From contig NZ_RDBL01000006.1 of the NCBI RefSeq assembly GCF_008042035.1, positions 991,596-1,055,595 on the forward strand: a stretch of 64,000 nucleotides of DNA, in the 5' to 3' direction. Shown here piece by piece: positions 17,178 through 25,299 of the stretch; position 1 is the first letter of the stretch, and each line of letters begins with the position of its first letter. The translations under genes were made by a program, and so were the position numbers. The notes below the pieces were generated by a model that was not told where the DNA came from, did no database searches, and was given only the letters and a program-made list of their open reading frames with translations. The DNA comes from Streptomyces sp. col6. GTDB taxonomy: Bacteria; Actinomycetota; Actinomycetes; Streptomycetales; Streptomycetaceae.

Positions 17178-18188
17178 GTGACTGCCGCCGATACCAAGGC
17201 CGCCGGGCCACCGGTCCCCGTACCACGTGATCCCCAGGCGGACGGGAGCCCGCTGTCCGGTGAGGTCAACGGCCCCCTGAAGCAGAAGAGGAAGCGGAAG
17301 AAGGGCGAGCTGCTGCCCTACTTCCTGATCCTCCCGGCGATCGTGGCGATCGCCGCCGTCTACCTCTATCCGCTCGCCAAGACCGTCATCATGTCCTTCC
17401 AGGACATGGGCCGGCGCGAGCTGTGGACCGGCGACCCCGCACCCTGGGTCGGCTTCGACCAGTTCACCAACATCCTCGGTGACTCCGAGTTCTGGTGGGT
17501 GACCTTCCGCACCGTCGTCTTCATGGCCGTCTGCGTGACGCTGACCATGGGCATCGGCCTGCTGATCTCCCTGCTGATGCGCCGGCTGTCCACCTGGGTG
17601 CGGCTCATCCTGACCTTCTGCCTGATCGCCGCCTGGTCGATGCCGCTGATGGTCGCCGCCTCCATCTTCCGGTTCATGGCCGACTCCGACTACGGCCTCA
17701 TCAACACCCTCATCGCGAAGGTCGTGGGCGACGACTGGCTCGGCCACAACTGGTACCTCGACCCGGTCCAGGGCTTCGCGATCATCACGCTGCTGGTCGT
17801 CTGGGGCGCCATCCCCTTCGTCGTCGTCACGCTGTACGCCGCCCTCACCCAGGTCCCCCAGGAACTGGAGGAGGCCGCCTCGCTCGACGGCGCCACCAGC
17901 TTCGGCATCTTCCGCTACGTGACCTGGCCGGTCATCAAGCCGGTCTTCAGCATGGTCTCCACGCTGTCGGTGATCTGGGACTTCAACGTCTTCGGCCAGA
18001 TCTGGCTGCTGCGCGGCAGCAAGCCCGAGCCCGAGTACGAGACCCTCGGCCTCTACTCCTACTCGAAGGCCTTCGAGTCCACCTCCTTCAGCCAGGGCAC
18101 CGCGATCGCCCTGATCACGGTGATCCTGCTGTCCGCGGTGGCCGTGTACTACCTGCGCCAGCTCATGAAGACGGGAGAGGTCGAATGA
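17178..18188 (+). CDS. dasB: Chitobiose ABC transporter permease DasB
   Basis: 336 residues. MalF-type inner-membrane permease with six predicted helices and the cytoplasmic EAA loop (about residue 230, LEEAASLDGATSFGIFRYVTWPVIKP) that docks the ATPase. It has a basic, hydrophilic N-terminal 50 residues (KQKRKRKKGE). The GTG start lies 114 bases after dasA. Its stop overlaps the dasC start (ATGA), so the two permeases are coupled and form the heterodimeric channel. The energising ATPase (MsiK) is not in the window. Confidence 0.95.
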   Translation: MTAADTKAAGPPVPVPRDPQADGSPLSGEVNGPLKQKRKRKKGELLPYFLILPAIVAIAAVYLYPLAKTVIMSFQDMGRRELWTGDPAPWVGFDQFTNILGDSEFWWVTFRTVVFMAVCVTLTMGIGLLISLLMRRLSTWVRLILTFCLIAAWSMPLMVAASIFRFMADSDYGLINTLIAKVVGDDWLGHNWYLDPVQGFAIITLLVVWGAIPFVVVTLYAALTQVPQELEEAASLDGATSFGIFRYVTWPVIKPVFSMVSTLSVIWDFNVFGQIWLLRGSKPEPEYETLGLYSYSKAFESTSFSQGTAIALITVILLSAVAVYYLRQLMKTGEVE

Positions 18189-19048
18189 GCACCACGACCG
18201 ACACACCACAGGTCCTGCGCCCGGACCGCAAGAAGACCCGCGTCGGCCTGAACATCCTCGGCCTCGGCATCGCGCTGGTCATGGTCTTCCCGGTCTACTG
18301 GCTGGTCGTCAGCGCCCTGCGGCCCAGCCGCGAGATCCGCTCGTACGACCAGACCCTGTGGCCCTCCTCGATCACCTTCGACAACTTCGTCAAGGCGGTC
18401 GACCAGCCGAACTTCGGCACCGCGGTCCAGTCCAGCCTGATCGTCTCGATCACCGCCGTCGTCGGCGGCATGATCATCGCCACCCTGGCGGCCCTGGCCA
18501 TCGGCCGGTTCCGCTTCTTCGGCCGCAAGGCCCTGGTCCTGATCATGATCCTGGTCCAGATGCTGCCGCCCACGGCGATGCTCATCCCGATCTACGCCCA
18601 GCTCAACGCGATGGGCGGCATCGACGAGTACTGGAGCCTCATCGTCGTCTACCTGGTCTCCACGCTGCCGTTCGCGACGATCATGATCCGCGGCTTCGTG
18701 GTGAACATCCCGGTGGAGCTGGAGGAGTCCGCCATGGTGGACGGCTGCACCCGCTTCGGCGCCTTCCGCCGCGTGATCCTCCCGCTGCTCGCGCCCGGCC
18801 TCGCCGCCGCGTCGATCTTCGCCCTGGTGAACGCGTGGAACGAATACCTCTTCGCCTACATCCTGATCAACGACAACTCCAAGTACACGCTCAACGTGTG
18901 GCTGATGACGTTCACCAGTGAGCGCGGCACGGACTACGGTGCCCTGATGGCGGCGTCGACCATGATCGCCCTTCCGGTCGTCATCTTCTTCATGTTCGTG
19001 CAGAAGAAGATGGCCGCGGGCCTCACCTCCGGCGCCGTGAAGGGATAA
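18185..19048 (+). CDS. dasC: Chitobiose ABC transporter permease DasC
   Basis: 287 residues. MalG-type permease with six hydrophobic segments and an EAA loop near residue 180 (LEESAMVDGCTRFGAFRRVILPLLAPG). It pairs with DasB. The ATG overlaps the dasB stop. The GH3 hexosaminidase gene follows after only 9 bases, so uptake and intracellular hydrolysis of chitobiose are co-transcribed. Confidence 0.95.
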   Translation: MSTTTDTPQVLRPDRKKTRVGLNILGLGIALVMVFPVYWLVVSALRPSREIRSYDQTLWPSSITFDNFVKAVDQPNFGTAVQSSLIVSITAVVGGMIIATLAALAIGRFRFFGRKALVLIMILVQMLPPTAMLIPIYAQLNAMGGIDEYWSLIVVYLVSTLPFATIMIRGFVVNIPVELEESAMVDGCTRFGAFRRVILPLLAPGLAAASIFALVNAWNEYLFAYILINDNSKYTLNVWLMTFTSERGTDYGALMAASTMIALPVVIFFMFVQKKMAAGLTSGAVKG

Positions 19049-19057
19049 CGCCGCCCC

Positions 19058-20596
19058 ATGACCACCCTCACATCCACCACGGACACCGTCACCCGCGACG
19101 CCCTCGCCGTCCTGCAGCCCGGCTTCACCGGCACCACGGCGCCCGAGTGGCTGCTGCGCCGGGTCGGCGAAGGACTGTCCTCCGTCGGCCTGTTCGGCCG
19201 CAACATCGAGACGCCCGAACAGCTCGCCGCGCTCACCGCCCAGCTCAGGGCCGAGCGGGACGACGTGCTCGTCGCCATCGACGAGGAGGGCGGCGACGTC
19301 ACCCGCCTGGAGGTCCGCCACGGCTCCTCCTTCCCCGGCAACCTGGCGCTCGGCGCGGTCGACGACACCGTGCTGACCCGGGCCGTCGCCCACGAGCTGG
19401 GCCGCCGGCTCGCCGAGTGCGGGGTCAACCTCAACTGGGCCCCGTCCGCGGACGTCAACTCCAACCCGGGCAACCCCGTCATCGGCGTCCGCTCCTTCGG
19501 CGCCGACCCGCACCTGGTCGCCCGGCACACCGCCGCGTACGTCGAGGGCCTCCAGGCCGCCGGCGTCGCCGCCTGCACCAAGCACTTCCCGGGGCACGGC
19601 GACACCGCGGTCGACTCGCACCACGCGCTGCCGCGCATCGACGTCGACCTGGAGACCCTGCACGCCCGGGAGCTCGTGCCGTTCCGGGCCGCCATCGCGG
19701 CCGGTTCCAAGTCGGTCATGAGCGCGCACATCCTGCTGCCCGCGCTCGACCCGCACCGCCCCGCGACCCTCAGCCCGCAGATCCTGACGGGTCTGCTGCG
19801 CCAGGAACTGGGGTACGAGGGCCTCATCGTGACCGACGCCGTGGAGATGCAGGCCATCGCCTCGACGTACGGGATCGAACGCGGCTCCGTTCTCGCCGTC
19901 GCGGCCGGTGCCGACGCGCTCTGCGTCGGCGGCGGGCTCGACGACGACAGCACCGTGCTGCGGCTGCGCGACGCGCTCGTCGCGGCGGTGCGCTCCGGCG
20001 AACTCTCCGAGGAGCGGCTCGCCGATGCCGCTGCCCGGGTCCGTGCCCTCGCGTCCTGGACGCGGGAGGCCAGGGGGGCCGTACGGGAGCCGGGCGCGGC
20101 AGTGCAGGAGGGGACCGCGCCCGGCACCGCACGGAGCACGGGCATCGTCTCGGACATCGGCCTGGTCGCCGCCCGCCGCGCGGTGAAGGTGACCGGCACG
20201 GCCGAACCGCTCACCGGTCCGGCGTACGTGGCCGCCTTCACCCCGGTCGCGAACATCGCGGTCGGTGACGAGACCCCGTGGGGCCTCGCGGCCGAGCTGA
20301 CCCGGCTGGTGCCGGGGACGGGGACCGACACGTACGACGGCGACTCCGAGGCACCGGCCGAGGCCGCGCTGCGGGCCGCGGGGGAGCGGCGCATCGTCGC
20401 CGTGGTCCGCGACGCGCACCGGCACGCGTGGATGAGCGAGGCCCTGGACGCGCTGCTGGCGGCGCGCCCGGACACGATCGTGGTCGAGATGGGCGTCCCC
20501 CAGGCCGAGCCCCGGGGAGCCCTGCACATCGCCACGCACGGCGCCGCGCGCGTCTGCGGCCGGGCGGCGGCGGAGATCATCGCGGCCTCCGCGTAA
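19058..20596 (+). CDS. dasD: GH3 beta-N-acetylhexosaminidase (NagZ-type), DasD
   Basis: 512 residues. Cytosolic (no signal peptide) family 3 glycosidase that would split imported chitobiose into GlcNAc. The NagZ-type motif KHFPGHGDTAVDSHHALP (about 176) supplies the catalytic His/Asp dyad characteristic of GH3 hexosaminidases. The N-terminal barrel spans about 15-340; residues 365-510 form a second alpha/beta domain that NagZ of Gram-negatives lacks. It starts 9 bases after dasC and belongs to the same transcript. A strong bidirectional terminator separates it from convergent nagB. Confidence 0.9.
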   Translation: MTTLTSTTDTVTRDALAVLQPGFTGTTAPEWLLRRVGEGLSSVGLFGRNIETPEQLAALTAQLRAERDDVLVAIDEEGGDVTRLEVRHGSSFPGNLALGAVDDTVLTRAVAHELGRRLAECGVNLNWAPSADVNSNPGNPVIGVRSFGADPHLVARHTAAYVEGLQAAGVAACTKHFPGHGDTAVDSHHALPRIDVDLETLHARELVPFRAAIAAGSKSVMSAHILLPALDPHRPATLSPQILTGLLRQELGYEGLIVTDAVEMQAIASTYGIERGSVLAVAAGADALCVGGGLDDDSTVLRLRDALVAAVRSGELSEERLADAAARVRALASWTREARGAVREPGAAVQEGTAPGTARSTGIVSDIGLVAARRAVKVTGTAEPLTGPAYVAAFTPVANIAVGDETPWGLAAELTRLVPGTGTDTYDGDSEAPAEAALRAAGERRIVAVVRDAHRHAWMSEALDALLAARPDTIVVEMGVPQAEPRGALHIATHGAARVCGRAAAEIIAASA

Positions 20597-20604
20597 CCCG
20601 CACA

Positions 20605-20649
20605 CGCGAGAGGGCCGGGACACCGCCACGGTGTCCCGGCCCTCTCGCG
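20605..20649. terminator. Bidirectional terminator between dasD and nagB
   Basis: A perfect 20-bp inverted repeat (20605-20624 with 20630-20649) and 5-base loop lies between convergent genes, 8 bases after the dasD stop and 21 before the nagB stop. Confidence 0.9.
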
Positions 20650-20670
20650 TACAGCGGGAGACGCGAGGAA

Positions 20671-21456
20671 CTACAGCCCCTGCCAGGCCGGCTTCGCCGC
20701 GTACGTCGCGCGGAAGTAGTCCGCCAGCTTCAGCTTCGACGCCGCGGCCTCGTCGACGACCACCGTCGCGTGCGGGTGCAACTGCAGCGCCGAGGCGGGG
20801 ACGATCGAGGCGACCGGGCCCTCCACCGTCGCCGCCACCGCGTCCGCCTTGCCCTCGCCCGTCGCGAGCAGGACCGGGTGGCGGGCCTCCAGGATCGTGC
20901 CGATGCCCTGGGTGATGACGTGGTGCGGCACCTGGTCGATGTCGTTGTCGAAGAAGCGCGCGTTGTCGACCCGGGTCTGCTCGGTGAGCGTCTTGATCCG
21001 GGTGCGGGAGGCGAGCGAGGAGCACGGCTCGTTGAAGCCGATGTGCCCGTCGGTGCCGATGCCGAGCAGCTGGAGGTCCACCCCGCCGGCTACGGCGAGC
21101 GCCTTGTCGTACGCCTCGCAGGCCGCCTGGACGTCCTCGGCGGAGCCGTCGGGGCCCATGAACGCGGCCTCGGAGAGACCGAGCGGTTCGACGACCTCGC
21201 GCAGCACCACGGAGCGGTAGGACTCCGGGTGGCCCGCCGGCAGCCCCACGTACTCGTCGAGCTGGCAGACGCGGGCGCGCGAGGCGTCCACGGCACCGGA
21301 GCGGACCAGGTCCGCGAGGGCCTGGTAGATGGGCAGCGGGGTCGAGCCGGTGGCAACGCCGAGCAGGGCGTCGGGCTTGCGGCTCAGCAGGGCGCCGATG
21401 GCCCCCGCGATCAGTTCGCCGCCTGCCTTGGCGTCCGGGACGATGACAACTTCCAC
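20671..21456 (-). CDS. nagB: Glucosamine-6-phosphate deaminase
   Basis: 261 residues. Converts GlcN-6-P to fructose-6-P and ammonia, linking GlcNAc catabolism to glycolysis. Motifs: LGVATGSTPLPIY (phosphate loop, about 32), QLDEYVGL (catalytic Asp, about 70), and GIGTDGHIGFNEP (catalytic His, about 137). The start is the GTG of MEVVIVPDA; an earlier in-frame TTG at 21504 would place the N-terminus inside the dre operator and is rejected. It is convergent with dasD and divergent from the SIS gene. Confidence 0.96.
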   Translation of the reverse strand: MEVVIVPDAKAGGELIAGAIGALLSRKPDALLGVATGSTPLPIYQALADLVRSGAVDASRARVCQLDEYVGLPAGHPESYRSVVLREVVEPLGLSEAAFMGPDGSAEDVQAACEAYDKALAVAGGVDLQLLGIGTDGHIGFNEPCSSLASRTRIKTLTEQTRVDNARFFDNDIDQVPHHVITQGIGTILEARHPVLLATGEGKADAVAATVEGPVASIVPASALQLHPHATVVVDEAAASKLKLADYFRATYAAKPAWQGL

Positions 21457-21489
21457 GCGGGGCCTGCCGATCCGATCGAAGAGTGGGTA

Positions 21490-21505
21490 TGTGGTATAGA
21501 CCAAT
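21490..21505. promoter_or_regulatory. dre operator of nagB
   Basis: TGTGGTATAGACCAAT matches 12 of 16 positions of the dre consensus as I remember it. It lies 34 bases upstream of the nagB GTG and 157 bases from the divergent SIS-domain gene, so DasR could control either or both. Confidence 0.8.
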
Positions 21506-21662
21506 CAAAGACCTAATCTAGCAGACTCGGCCCGCCCCGACACGGCCCGTACCGGCACACGGACACCCGCCCGCCGTCCCACCGGCCGCCGCCCGCTGGC
21601 GGCCCCCCTGCGCCCCGTGTTCGACTTGACCGACGCATCGCGACACCCGGGAGGCACCCGAC

Positions 21663-22736
21663 ATGTCCGCCACGTACCCGGCCGCCGGCGGCGGCGAGTG
21701 GCCCGGCCGCATCATGTCCGGCGAGATGGCCGAGCAGCCCGCGATGCTCCGCCGCATCCTGGAGCGCGGCGCGCCCGCCATCCGCGAGACCGCGGGCCGG
21801 ATCGCGGCCAGGAACCCGCGCTTCGTCCTGCTCACGGCGCGCGGCACGTCCGACAACGCCGCGCTCTACGCCAAGTACCTGCTGGAGATCACGATGGGGC
21901 TGCCCTGCGGGCTGGCCTCGATGTCCACCACCACCGCGTACGGCGCGAAGCCGGACCTCCGCGACGTCCTGGTCGTCACCGTCAGCCAGTCCGGCGGCTC
22001 GCCCGACCTGGTGGCGTCGACCAGGGCCGCCCGGGAGGCCGGCGCGGTGACGCTGGCCGTGACCAACAACCCGGACTCGCCGCTCGCGGCCGTCTCCGAG
22101 TACCACATCGACATCCTGGCGGGCCCCGAGAAGGCGCTCCCGGCCACGAAGACGTACACCGCGTCGCTGCTCTCGCTCTACCTGTTCGTCGAGGGGCTGC
22201 GCGGCGGCGACGGGGCGGCGGCCGGTGTGCTGCCGGACCTGGCCGAGGAGGTGCTGGCCCGCAAGGACGAGGTGAAGGCCCTGGCCTCGCGCTACCGGTT
22301 CGCCGAACGCATGGTCATCACCTCACGGGGTTACGGCTACCCCACCGCCAAGGAGGCGGCCCTCAAGCTCATGGAGACCAGCTACATCCCGGCCCTCTCC
22401 TACTCCGGCGCCGACCTGCTGCACGGCCCGCTCGCCATGGTCGACAACATCTCGCCGGTGATCGCCGTGGTGCCCGACGGCCGGGGCGGAGAGGCCCTTC
22501 AGCCCGTTCTGGACCGGCTGCGCGGCCGGGGCGCCGACCTCTTCGTCGTCGGGCCCCAGGCACAGGTGGCGGCGGCCTCCGCGGGGTTCGTGCTGCCGAC
22601 GGCCGGGGTCCGGGAGGAGGTCCAGCCGGTGCTGGAGATCCTGCCGCTCCAGCTGCTGGCCTACGAGGTGACGATCGCCCGGGGCCAGGACCCGGACGCG
22701 CCGCGCGCGCTCGCGAAGGTCACCGAGACCCGCTGA
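21663..22736 (+). CDS. SIS-domain sugar-phosphate isomerase/deaminase (GlmS-like isomerase half)
   Basis: 357 residues with two SIS domains (about 35-175 and 200-340). Phosphosugar contacts are visible in LTARGTSDNAALYAKY and TVSQSGGSPDLVAST, and the C-terminus DPDAPRALAKVTETR matches the GlmS ending. The N-terminal glutaminase domain of GlmS is absent, so it cannot use glutamine. It may be a second GlcN-6-P deaminase or isomerase, or act on a related amino-sugar phosphate. It is divergent from nagB across a shared 206-base region holding a dre, which supports an aminosugar role under DasR. Confidence 0.88.
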   Translation: MSATYPAAGGGEWPGRIMSGEMAEQPAMLRRILERGAPAIRETAGRIAARNPRFVLLTARGTSDNAALYAKYLLEITMGLPCGLASMSTTTAYGAKPDLRDVLVVTVSQSGGSPDLVASTRAAREAGAVTLAVTNNPDSPLAAVSEYHIDILAGPEKALPATKTYTASLLSLYLFVEGLRGGDGAAAGVLPDLAEEVLARKDEVKALASRYRFAERMVITSRGYGYPTAKEAALKLMETSYIPALSYSGADLLHGPLAMVDNISPVIAVVPDGRGGEALQPVLDRLRGRGADLFVVGPQAQVAAASAGFVLPTAGVREEVQPVLEILPLQLLAYEVTIARGQDPDAPRALAKVTETR

Positions 22737-23085
22737 GGCGGGGAAGGCTCCGGAAAAACCCGCGGGCCGCGGCGCCGGGCCGGGACCCTCAGCCCGACCA
22801 GCACCGCAGCCCGGAGTAGGGCCGCCCTCGCGGGCGGCCGGCTCGGCCGGCGGTGTGCGGTGCCCCCGGCCGGGGAGAGGCACCTGCGCAGTCAGGGCAG
22901 AGAGCGCGGGTACCTCGTCCGCCCTCCTGTGCGGGGAGAGCGGAGGCTCCTACATCAAGCATTGTGGACTAGACCATTAGTCCCTGTCCATCCATGGGGC
23001 GCGCCAATGTCGGCCCTTCTTCACTGCACGTACGGGCAGCGCTTCCGGTTCGGACCGGCACGCATCCACAGGTACGCTCGCACAC
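22737..23085. promoter_or_regulatory. Intergenic region ahead of the PdtaS-type kinase
   Basis: 349 bases with no supported gene. The first half is G+C-rich with short self-complementary stretches (around 22760-22860) that may terminate the SIS gene. The second half contains a dre-like element (listed) and the kinase promoter. Confidence 0.6.
22963..22978. promoter_or_regulatory. dre-like element upstream of the histidine kinase gene
   Basis: TGTGGACTAGACCATT keeps the GG-CTAGACC-ATT core, 13 of 16 positions of the dre consensus as I remember it. It lies 107 bases before the kinase start. It is as good a match as the nagB dre. Confidence 0.65.
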
Positions 23086-24561
23086 GTGCCCTCCATGAAC
23101 GACCTCGTACGCCAGCACACCGCTCTGAGCGACACCGACCTCGAGTGGCTCCACCTGCTGGTCTCGGAGTGGCAGTTGCTCTCCGACCTCTCCTTCGCCG
23201 ACCTCGTACTGTGGGTCCCCACCCGCGACGGCACCCGCTATGTCTCCGTCGCCCAGATGCGGCCCAACACCGGCCCCACCTCGTACCAGGACGACATGGT
23301 CGGCCATCTGGTGCCGCGCGGCCGGCGCCCGCTGCTGGACGCCGCCCTGGACGAGGGCCGGATCGTGCGCGAGGGCGACCCGGAGTGGCGCGAGGAGGTC
23401 CCCGTACGGGTCGAGTCGATCCCCGTGCGAAGGGAGGGCCGGGTGCTCGGCGTCATCGCGCGCAACACCAACCTCCTCACCGTCCGCACCCCGTCCCGGC
23501 TGGAGCTGACCTACCTCCAGTCCGCATCCGACCTGGCCCAGATGATCGCCGCCGGGTCCTTCCCCTTCCCGGGCCAGCAGGTCGACATGGACGCGTCCCC
23601 GCGCGTCGGCGACGGCTTGGTCCGGCTCGACGCCGACGGCGTCGTCCAGTACGCCAGCCCCAACGGCCTCTCCGCCTACCACCGGCTCGGCCTGGCCTCG
23701 GACCTCGTCGGCCAGCACCTCGGCCAGATCACCGCCGAACTCGCCCCGTCCCGGGGCCCGGTGGACGAGGCCCTGGTCAAACTGGCCAGCGGCTACGCGC
23801 CCCGTGAGTTCGAGGTCGAGTGTGCGGGCGGGGTGATCCAGCTGCGCGCGATCCCGCTCAAGCCCAAGGGCGTCCGCATCGGCTCCCTGGTCCTCCTGCG
23901 CGACGTGACCGAACTGCGCCGCCGCGAGCGTGAGTTGATCACCAAGGACGCCACCATCCGGGAGATCCACCACCGGGTGAAGAACAACCTCCAGACGGTC
24001 GCCGCCCTGTTGCGGCTCCAGGCCCGCCGGATGGACTCCCCGCAGGGCCGCGAGGCGCTCAACGAGGCGGTACGGCGCGTCGGTTCGATCGCCATCGTGC
24101 ATGAGACGCTGTCCCAGAACCTGGACGAGCGGGTGGAGTTCGACGACATCGCGGACCGCGTGATCGCCATGGTCGCCGAGATCTCGCCGGGCAAGGTCAC
24201 CTGCCGCCGCACGGGACGTTTCGGCGTGCTCGACGCCGAGGTGGCCACCCCGCTCTCGATGGTCCTCACCGAGGTCCTGCAGAACGCCCTGGAACACGCG
24301 TTCTCCGTGGCCGAGTCGGGCACGGTCGAGGTCTCCGCCGTCCGGGGCGGCTCGCCCGCCGAGGGGCGGCTGCTCATCACGGTCCAGGACGACGGCTGCG
24401 GTCTGCCGGAGGGCTTCGACCCGCAGAAGGCCGGCAATCTGGGCCTCCAGATCGTCCGCACCCTGGTGGAGGGAGAGCTGGGCGGCACGTTCGGCATGGT
24501 GCCGGCACCCGAGCGCGGCACACAGGTCGTCCTCGACATCCCGGTCCGCAACGAGAAGTAG
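23086..24561 (+). CDS. pdtaS: PdtaS-type sensor histidine kinase (GAF-PAS-HisKA_2-HATPase)
   Basis: 491 residues, soluble. N-terminal GAF-like domain (about 20-150), PAS-like domain (about 170-285), HisKA_2 dimerisation helix with the phospho-accepting His in REIHHRVKNNLQTVAALLRLQ (about 305), and HATPase with the N box (LQNALEHAF) and G boxes (DDGCGL, GNLGLQIV). This is the architecture of mycobacterial PdtaS, which phosphorylates the ANTAR regulator PdtaR that binds RNA. No response regulator gene is adjacent, as in mycobacteria. The start is GTG (VPSMNDLV); MNDLV four residues on is the alternative. It is convergent with wblE. A dre-like site upstream hints at DasR input. Confidence 0.9.
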   Translation: MPSMNDLVRQHTALSDTDLEWLHLLVSEWQLLSDLSFADLVLWVPTRDGTRYVSVAQMRPNTGPTSYQDDMVGHLVPRGRRPLLDAALDEGRIVREGDPEWREEVPVRVESIPVRREGRVLGVIARNTNLLTVRTPSRLELTYLQSASDLAQMIAAGSFPFPGQQVDMDASPRVGDGLVRLDADGVVQYASPNGLSAYHRLGLASDLVGQHLGQITAELAPSRGPVDEALVKLASGYAPREFEVECAGGVIQLRAIPLKPKGVRIGSLVLLRDVTELRRRERELITKDATIREIHHRVKNNLQTVAALLRLQARRMDSPQGREALNEAVRRVGSIAIVHETLSQNLDERVEFDDIADRVIAMVAEISPGKVTCRRTGRFGVLDAEVATPLSMVLTEVLQNALEHAFSVAESGTVEVSAVRGGSPAEGRLLITVQDDGCGLPEGFDPQKAGNLGLQIVRTLVEGELGGTFGMVPAPERGTQVVLDIPVRNEK

Positions 24562-24578
24562 CGGGGCCCGTACACAGC

Positions 24579-24616
24579 AGAGAGCCCGGACCGTGGGTGA
24601 ACGGTCCGGGCTCTCT
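24579..24616. terminator. Bidirectional terminator between pdtaS and wblE
   Basis: A perfect 16-bp inverted repeat (24579-24594 with 24601-24616) and 6-base loop, 17 bases after the kinase stop. Confidence 0.85.
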
Positions 24617-24722
24617 GGTCAAGCATGCGCTTCGGGGGTACTGCGCGCTGCGACTCGGGGGGCGGGGTGATGCGTACGCTCTGTACGCGCCGCCTGGCTG
24701 AGGTTCGTAGCGGTGGCGTCGG

Positions 24723-24980
24723 TCAGGCGCTGGCGTTGCGCGCCCGGTTGCGAGCGGCGCGGCGCTTCATTGCGCGGCGCTCGTCCTCGCTGAGGCCACC
24801 CCAGACGCCGGAGTCCTGGCCGGACTCGAGCGCCCACTGCAGGCACTGCTCCATGACGGGGCAGCGGCGGCAGACGGCCTTGGCTTCCTCGATCTGCAGC
24901 AGCGCAGGACCGGTGTTGCCGATGGGGAAGAACAGCTCCGGGTCTTCCTCACGACAAACGGCGTTGTGACGCCAGTCCAT
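24723..24980 (-). CDS. wblE: WhiB-family iron-sulfur regulator WblE (WhiB1 orthologue)
   Basis: 85 residues. The four cluster-binding cysteines are C9, C37, C40 and C46, followed by GVWGGLSEDER (the WhiB G[V/I]WGG turn) and a basic C-terminal DNA-contact tail. Spacing and length match mycobacterial WhiB1 and Streptomyces WblE. WhiB1 binds a nitric-oxide-sensitive 4Fe-4S cluster and the primary sigma factor and is essential in M. tuberculosis; the Streptomyces role is less clear. It sits convergent to the PdtaS-type kinase, as whiB1 does in mycobacteria. A near-palindrome lies 44 bases upstream of its start. Confidence 0.96.
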   Translation of the reverse strand: MDWRHNAVCREEDPELFFPIGNTGPALLQIEEAKAVCRRCPVMEQCLQWALESGQDSGVWGGLSEDERRAMKRRAARNRARNASA

Positions 24981-25299
24981 GGCTGCTACCTCTCCTTGGT
25001 ATTACGTACTGTGGCTTGTGAATGTGAACGCTTTCACGAATCCCCCCGCAGGTGTCGGGCCGACTCCCAGATGAACTGGTTGTGGTCCTGTGAAGTGAGG
25101 AGGGGTTCTGGCTCTCAGTGGAGGCCGTTGTTGCGGGCCGTCCCGATCGCCATGTAGAGATTCGCAAACCTCGGCGGCGGATACAACCCCTTCTGGAAAG
25201 TTTTTTTTGATTCCTCGGTGTCGGCTAGGTCACAGCCGTACTTCTAGAGGGTGGAGGCCAGTCCAAACGTTCGAGTTAAAGGACTTTGGTCCCTTCCAC
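24981..25299. promoter_or_regulatory. wblE upstream region
   Basis: 319 bases with no supported gene. It holds the wblE promoter, the near-palindrome at 25024-25037 and a run of eight T at 25201-25208. The end of the convergently positioned minus-strand lipid-kinase gene abuts it at 25300. No clear terminator was recognised for that gene. Confidence 0.55.
25024..25037. promoter_or_regulatory. Near-palindromic operator candidate at wblE
   Basis: GTGAACGCTTTCAC is palindromic at 12 of 14 positions, 44 bases upstream of the wblE ATG. It resembles LacI/CcpA-type or Crp-like half-sites; the binding protein is unknown. Confidence 0.4.

Noticed and set aside
18149..21508. An 1119-codon open frame on the minus strand antisense to dasC and the GH3 gene
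   Set aside because: Its translation is low-complexity Arg/Gly/Asp-rich with no domains; it mirrors real genes dasC, dasD and overlaps nagB. Long antisense frames are expected at this G+C.
25201..25208. Run of eight T as a terminator
   Set aside because: No stem precedes it on the plus strand, and minus-strand transcripts would read it as A.
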